A stretch of DNA of 40,086 nucleotides, taken from the IMG/VR virus record IMGVR_UViG_3300046169_000008, positions 1 to 40,086 of that record; one strand, written 5' to 3'. Both the position numbers and the translations under genes were made by a program. Positions 38,170-40,086 of this stretch are shown one piece after another; position 1 is the stretch's first letter, and every line of letters starts with the position of its first letter. Source of the DNA: a virus. Under the pieces are notes generated by a model. That model worked only from the letters and a program-made list of their open reading frames with translations. It had not been told where the DNA came from and made no database searches.

Positions 38170-39111
38170 TTACGCCAAAGGCGCAGTCATAACTGTTACC
38201 AAGTTCTCTGGACGGTACAATTTCATACCATAACGTGCAGTAGTTACAAACTCTGTACGCTGGTAATCTTTGTTGTACTCTGTGTCCACGTTTGGCATCT
38301 GACGCCATGCACCTACGAAAGGCAACACTGTCTGATCCGCAGAGAAGAACATGTTGGTGATTGCGTTGTTGACAGTTGTACCACCGATAGTTTCAGCAGC
38401 TTCTGTCTTCAGGTAGTTCGATGTATATACATCAAAGCCGTAGATGTTAGCAACAAAGGACATGCCAGTTGCGATACCATCACGAACAATACCTTCCCAA
38501 CGTGGGTTGTTAGATACGTTTGTCAACTGAGACAGTGTGTTCATCTCAAATTCAACAGACGGATCAACGATAGCAACGAGGTTGCGCTGTGGTACTTTAC
38601 CAGTTTTCAAAGCACGAAGTGCCTTAGCAAAGTCTTCAACAGCAATCTTGTTACCTGAGCCAGAACCAAGCATACGGTGGTCAACGCCATTGATTGCGTT
38701 ACCATTGTCTACTGTTTGCTGACCACCCAAAGCCATGATGTCTGTCTCAAGACGTTCCATCAAAGCACGTTCTTGCAGAGGCACGAACTGTGACATGATT
38801 TGGTTTGAGTAGTAAACATCCTGCATCGCTTTGTTAGTGATGTAGTTACCAGCCTGAAGGTACTCAGTGATGGTGAACGTAAACTGTGCATCATCAATTG
38901 GGTCATATGTGACCGCAGCATCTTCAGTGTAGTCGTTAACGGTTGCATCACCCAAGGATGGGATTTTGAATGTATCACCATCTGGGAAATCATTCAACCA
39001 GTTAACGTATTTCATACCTTGCAGTTCGTCCCGCAAGATTTCTTTAAGCTCTGCACCCCAAACTTCTGCACGTTTGGCTAATGCGAGAGTAGCTACTGTA
39101 TTACCAGCCAT
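38170..39111 (-). CDS. Major capsid protein
   Basis: A 313-residue protein, MAGNTVATLALAKRAEVWGA, of the HK97-like fold as in other podoviruses: an N-terminal helix, FTFTITEYLQAGNYITNKAM (about 76-95) in the E-loop/P-domain part, then LVAIVDPSVEFEMNTLSQLT and a C-terminal YGMKLYRPENLVTVMTA strand. It lies directly downstream of the scaffold. AAGGAA ribosome site. Followed by the terminator-like hairpin and a new promoter. Confidence 0.88.
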   Translation of the reverse strand: MAGNTVATLALAKRAEVWGAELKEILRDELQGMKYVNWLNDFPDGDTFKIPSLGDATVNDYTEDAAVTYDPIDDAQFTFTITEYLQAGNYITNKAMQDVYYSNQIMSQFVPLQERALMERLETDIMALGGQQTVDNGNAINGVDHRMLGSGSGNKIAVEDFAKALRALKTGKVPQRNLVAIVDPSVEFEMNTLSQLTNVSNNPRWEGIVRDGIATGMSFVANIYGFDVYTSNYLKTEAAETIGGTTVNNAITNMFFSADQTVLPFVGAWRQMPNVDTEYNKDYQRTEFVTTARYGMKLYRPENLVTVMTAPLA

Positions 39112-39123
39112 TGTTCTATTCCT

Positions 39124-39891
39124 TTATTTATAGAAGCGGTCACCCAAACGGTCGGCATCTGCCATCATTTGCCGTTGGGTAGACGGTTTATAGTATAGTG
39201 TCGAGTTCTCCCGACGAAGTTTCTGGTAGTAACCAAAGTCTTTGTCAGAAGATGCTTGCATTGTAGAACCCTCAGTACGAATGCTCCCCTGCACTAACGG
39301 AGAAGGCTTAGGTGCTGACTGTCCCATTAACTGCATAAATGCAGTAGGGGATTTAGCAGCCATACCTTGCAGCTCAGAAATAGGTAACCCAAGTTCATTA
39401 GCTTTCTGCTGTACTACAGATGATGCTTCAGTTCCATAGGTTTGTGCAAGTTCCGACTCAACGATTGCAATGTTGTTTTTAGCAACACTTTCTTGCTCTC
39501 GTTTCCTCAGGGTCTGTTCAACTAGGCTCTCAATGTTTGCTTCACTCGAAGTGGGCTGGGTGTTAGCTGTATTCGAAGTGCCACTAGTATTGTTGTTGGG
39601 GTCAAGAAGTTCGGTTGTGGATTCCGAGGCCATTTCTTCCATCTTATTAGTAACTCCAAGTTTGTAGGCTTGTTTTTCTAGGTCAGCTTTTAAAGCAGCA
39701 TTTTCTTGTTTCATCTGTTCGATAAACTTATCTGCTTCCAGCTTGCCCTTTGCTAACGCCTCTACATCATTGAACTTACGTCCTTCTCCCACAAGATCAC
39801 CTAAGACTGAAGGGCTGGTTGGCTCTTCAAAGGCTGATACTTGTTCACTCTGTGTTGCGGGGGTCACCTGCTCCTCAGAAAATACACTCAT
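39124..39891 (-). CDS. Capsid scaffolding protein
   Basis: A 255-residue acidic, helical protein, with a coiled coil KFIEQMKQENAALKADLEKQ (about 52-71), a Gln/Asn/Thr-rich linker and a basic C-terminus (LGDRFYK) that in scaffolds contacts the capsid. Located between the small contig-join gene and the capsid gene, as usual. Not catalytic; removed after assembly. ATG is preceded by AAGGATTAACA. Confidence 0.82.
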   Translation of the reverse strand: MSVFSEEQVTPATQSEQVSAFEEPTSPSVLGDLVGEGRKFNDVEALAKGKLEADKFIEQMKQENAALKADLEKQAYKLGVTNKMEEMASESTTELLDPNNNTSGTSNTANTQPTSSEANIESLVEQTLRKREQESVAKNNIAIVESELAQTYGTEASSVVQQKANELGLPISELQGMAAKSPTAFMQLMGQSAPKPSPLVQGSIRTEGSTMQASSDKDFGYYQKLRRENSTLYYKPSTQRQMMADADRLGDRFYK

Positions 39892-39893
39892 TG

Positions 39894-40086
39894 TTAATCC
39901 TTGTCTAAGTTAATAAGGTCCAACACAGTGGTCACTGCTCGATTGAACCCGTTGCGATCTGCTTGCTTGTATGCCCACGATGGTGAGTCATAGTCTGCGG
40001 CAGGGGTAGTATCCTTTAGCATAGGCTCTAGGATTTCTTTAAGGCGGTCTAAACTCTCTCTGTTTGAGTGGAGAACCTGACTTACT
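39894..40086 (-). CDS. Hypothetical protein, C-terminal part (gene crosses the contig join)
   Basis: This is the remainder of the gene that starts at position 50. From 40086 downward the frame is VSQVLHSNRESLDRLKEILE and so on, ending NLDKD with TAA at 39896..39894, 2 nt before the scaffold start. The 193 nt here plus 50 nt at the other end make 81 codons exactly. The protein is 80 residues, charged and mostly helical, with SWAYKQADRNGFNRA in the second half. I do not recognise the family. Confidence 0.8.
   Translation of the reverse strand, partial: VSQVLHSNRESLDRLKEILEPMLKDTTPAADYDSPSWAYKQADRNGFNRAVTTVLDLINLDKD

Noticed and set aside
38038-38658. 206-residue forward frame opposite the capsid gene
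   Set aside because: Antisense to a clear capsid gene, composition is Cys/His-rich and unlike any gene here, no ribosome site.

Overview
The window looks like a complete, virulent, short-tailed (podovirus) phage genome of marine type, presented as a circular contig of 40,086 bp. The ends join in frame: a small reverse-strand gene starts at position 50, runs off position 1 and continues from 40086 down to a stop at 39894, giving an intact 80-residue protein. There is no integrase, no repressor that I recognise and no phage RNA polymerase. The combination of a B12-type (class II) ribonucleotide reductase, ThyX, a T7-like replication set and a podovirus virion block suggests a relative of the cobaviruses (Zobellviridae) of roseobacters. 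A DUF1127-like protein, a family mostly found in alphaproteobacteria, agrees with that host group. The taxonomy is inference from gene content.

Layout. Everything is split into two transcription blocks. The forward block (9.4-23.5 kb) carries early and DNA-metabolism genes: a run of small unknown genes, thyX, a DUF3310 protein, primase-helicase, DNA polymerase, ssDNA-binding protein, an Fe-S type exonuclease, endonuclease I, MazG, a DUF1127 protein, class II RNR, glutaredoxin, a possible nuclease and PhoH. The reverse block starts at a consensus promoter near 8.69 kb, runs left through a small-terminase candidate, two tail-fibre genes, large terminase and portal, crosses the contig join, and continues through scaffold, capsid, head and tail-tube proteins, a GNAT enzyme, internal virion proteins, a lysozyme-like protein, membrane proteins and a chain of tiny basic proteins to 23.5 kb. 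A bidirectional terminator at about 23.5 kb separates the two blocks, and a 918-bp divergent control region lies at 8.56-9.47 kb.

Working together. The replication genes resemble a T7 set without the RNA polymerase. Four promoters with TTGACA, exactly 17 bp and TATAAT or TATTAT suggest full reliance on the host sigma-70-type holoenzyme. RNR, glutaredoxin, ThyX and MazG would raise and adjust dNTP pools, while the exonuclease and endonuclease I would process host and phage DNA.

The most unusual signal is in 9.33-10.97 kb. Six long imperfect hairpins sit between consecutive small genes. Each begins at or just after the upstream stop codon and ends just before the next Shine-Dalgarno sequence. 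They fall into two sequence classes whose arms change together, which points to selection on structure. One hairpin is followed by an ORF of only four codons, like an empty slot. A possible 80-nt branched RNA lies directly upstream of the array.
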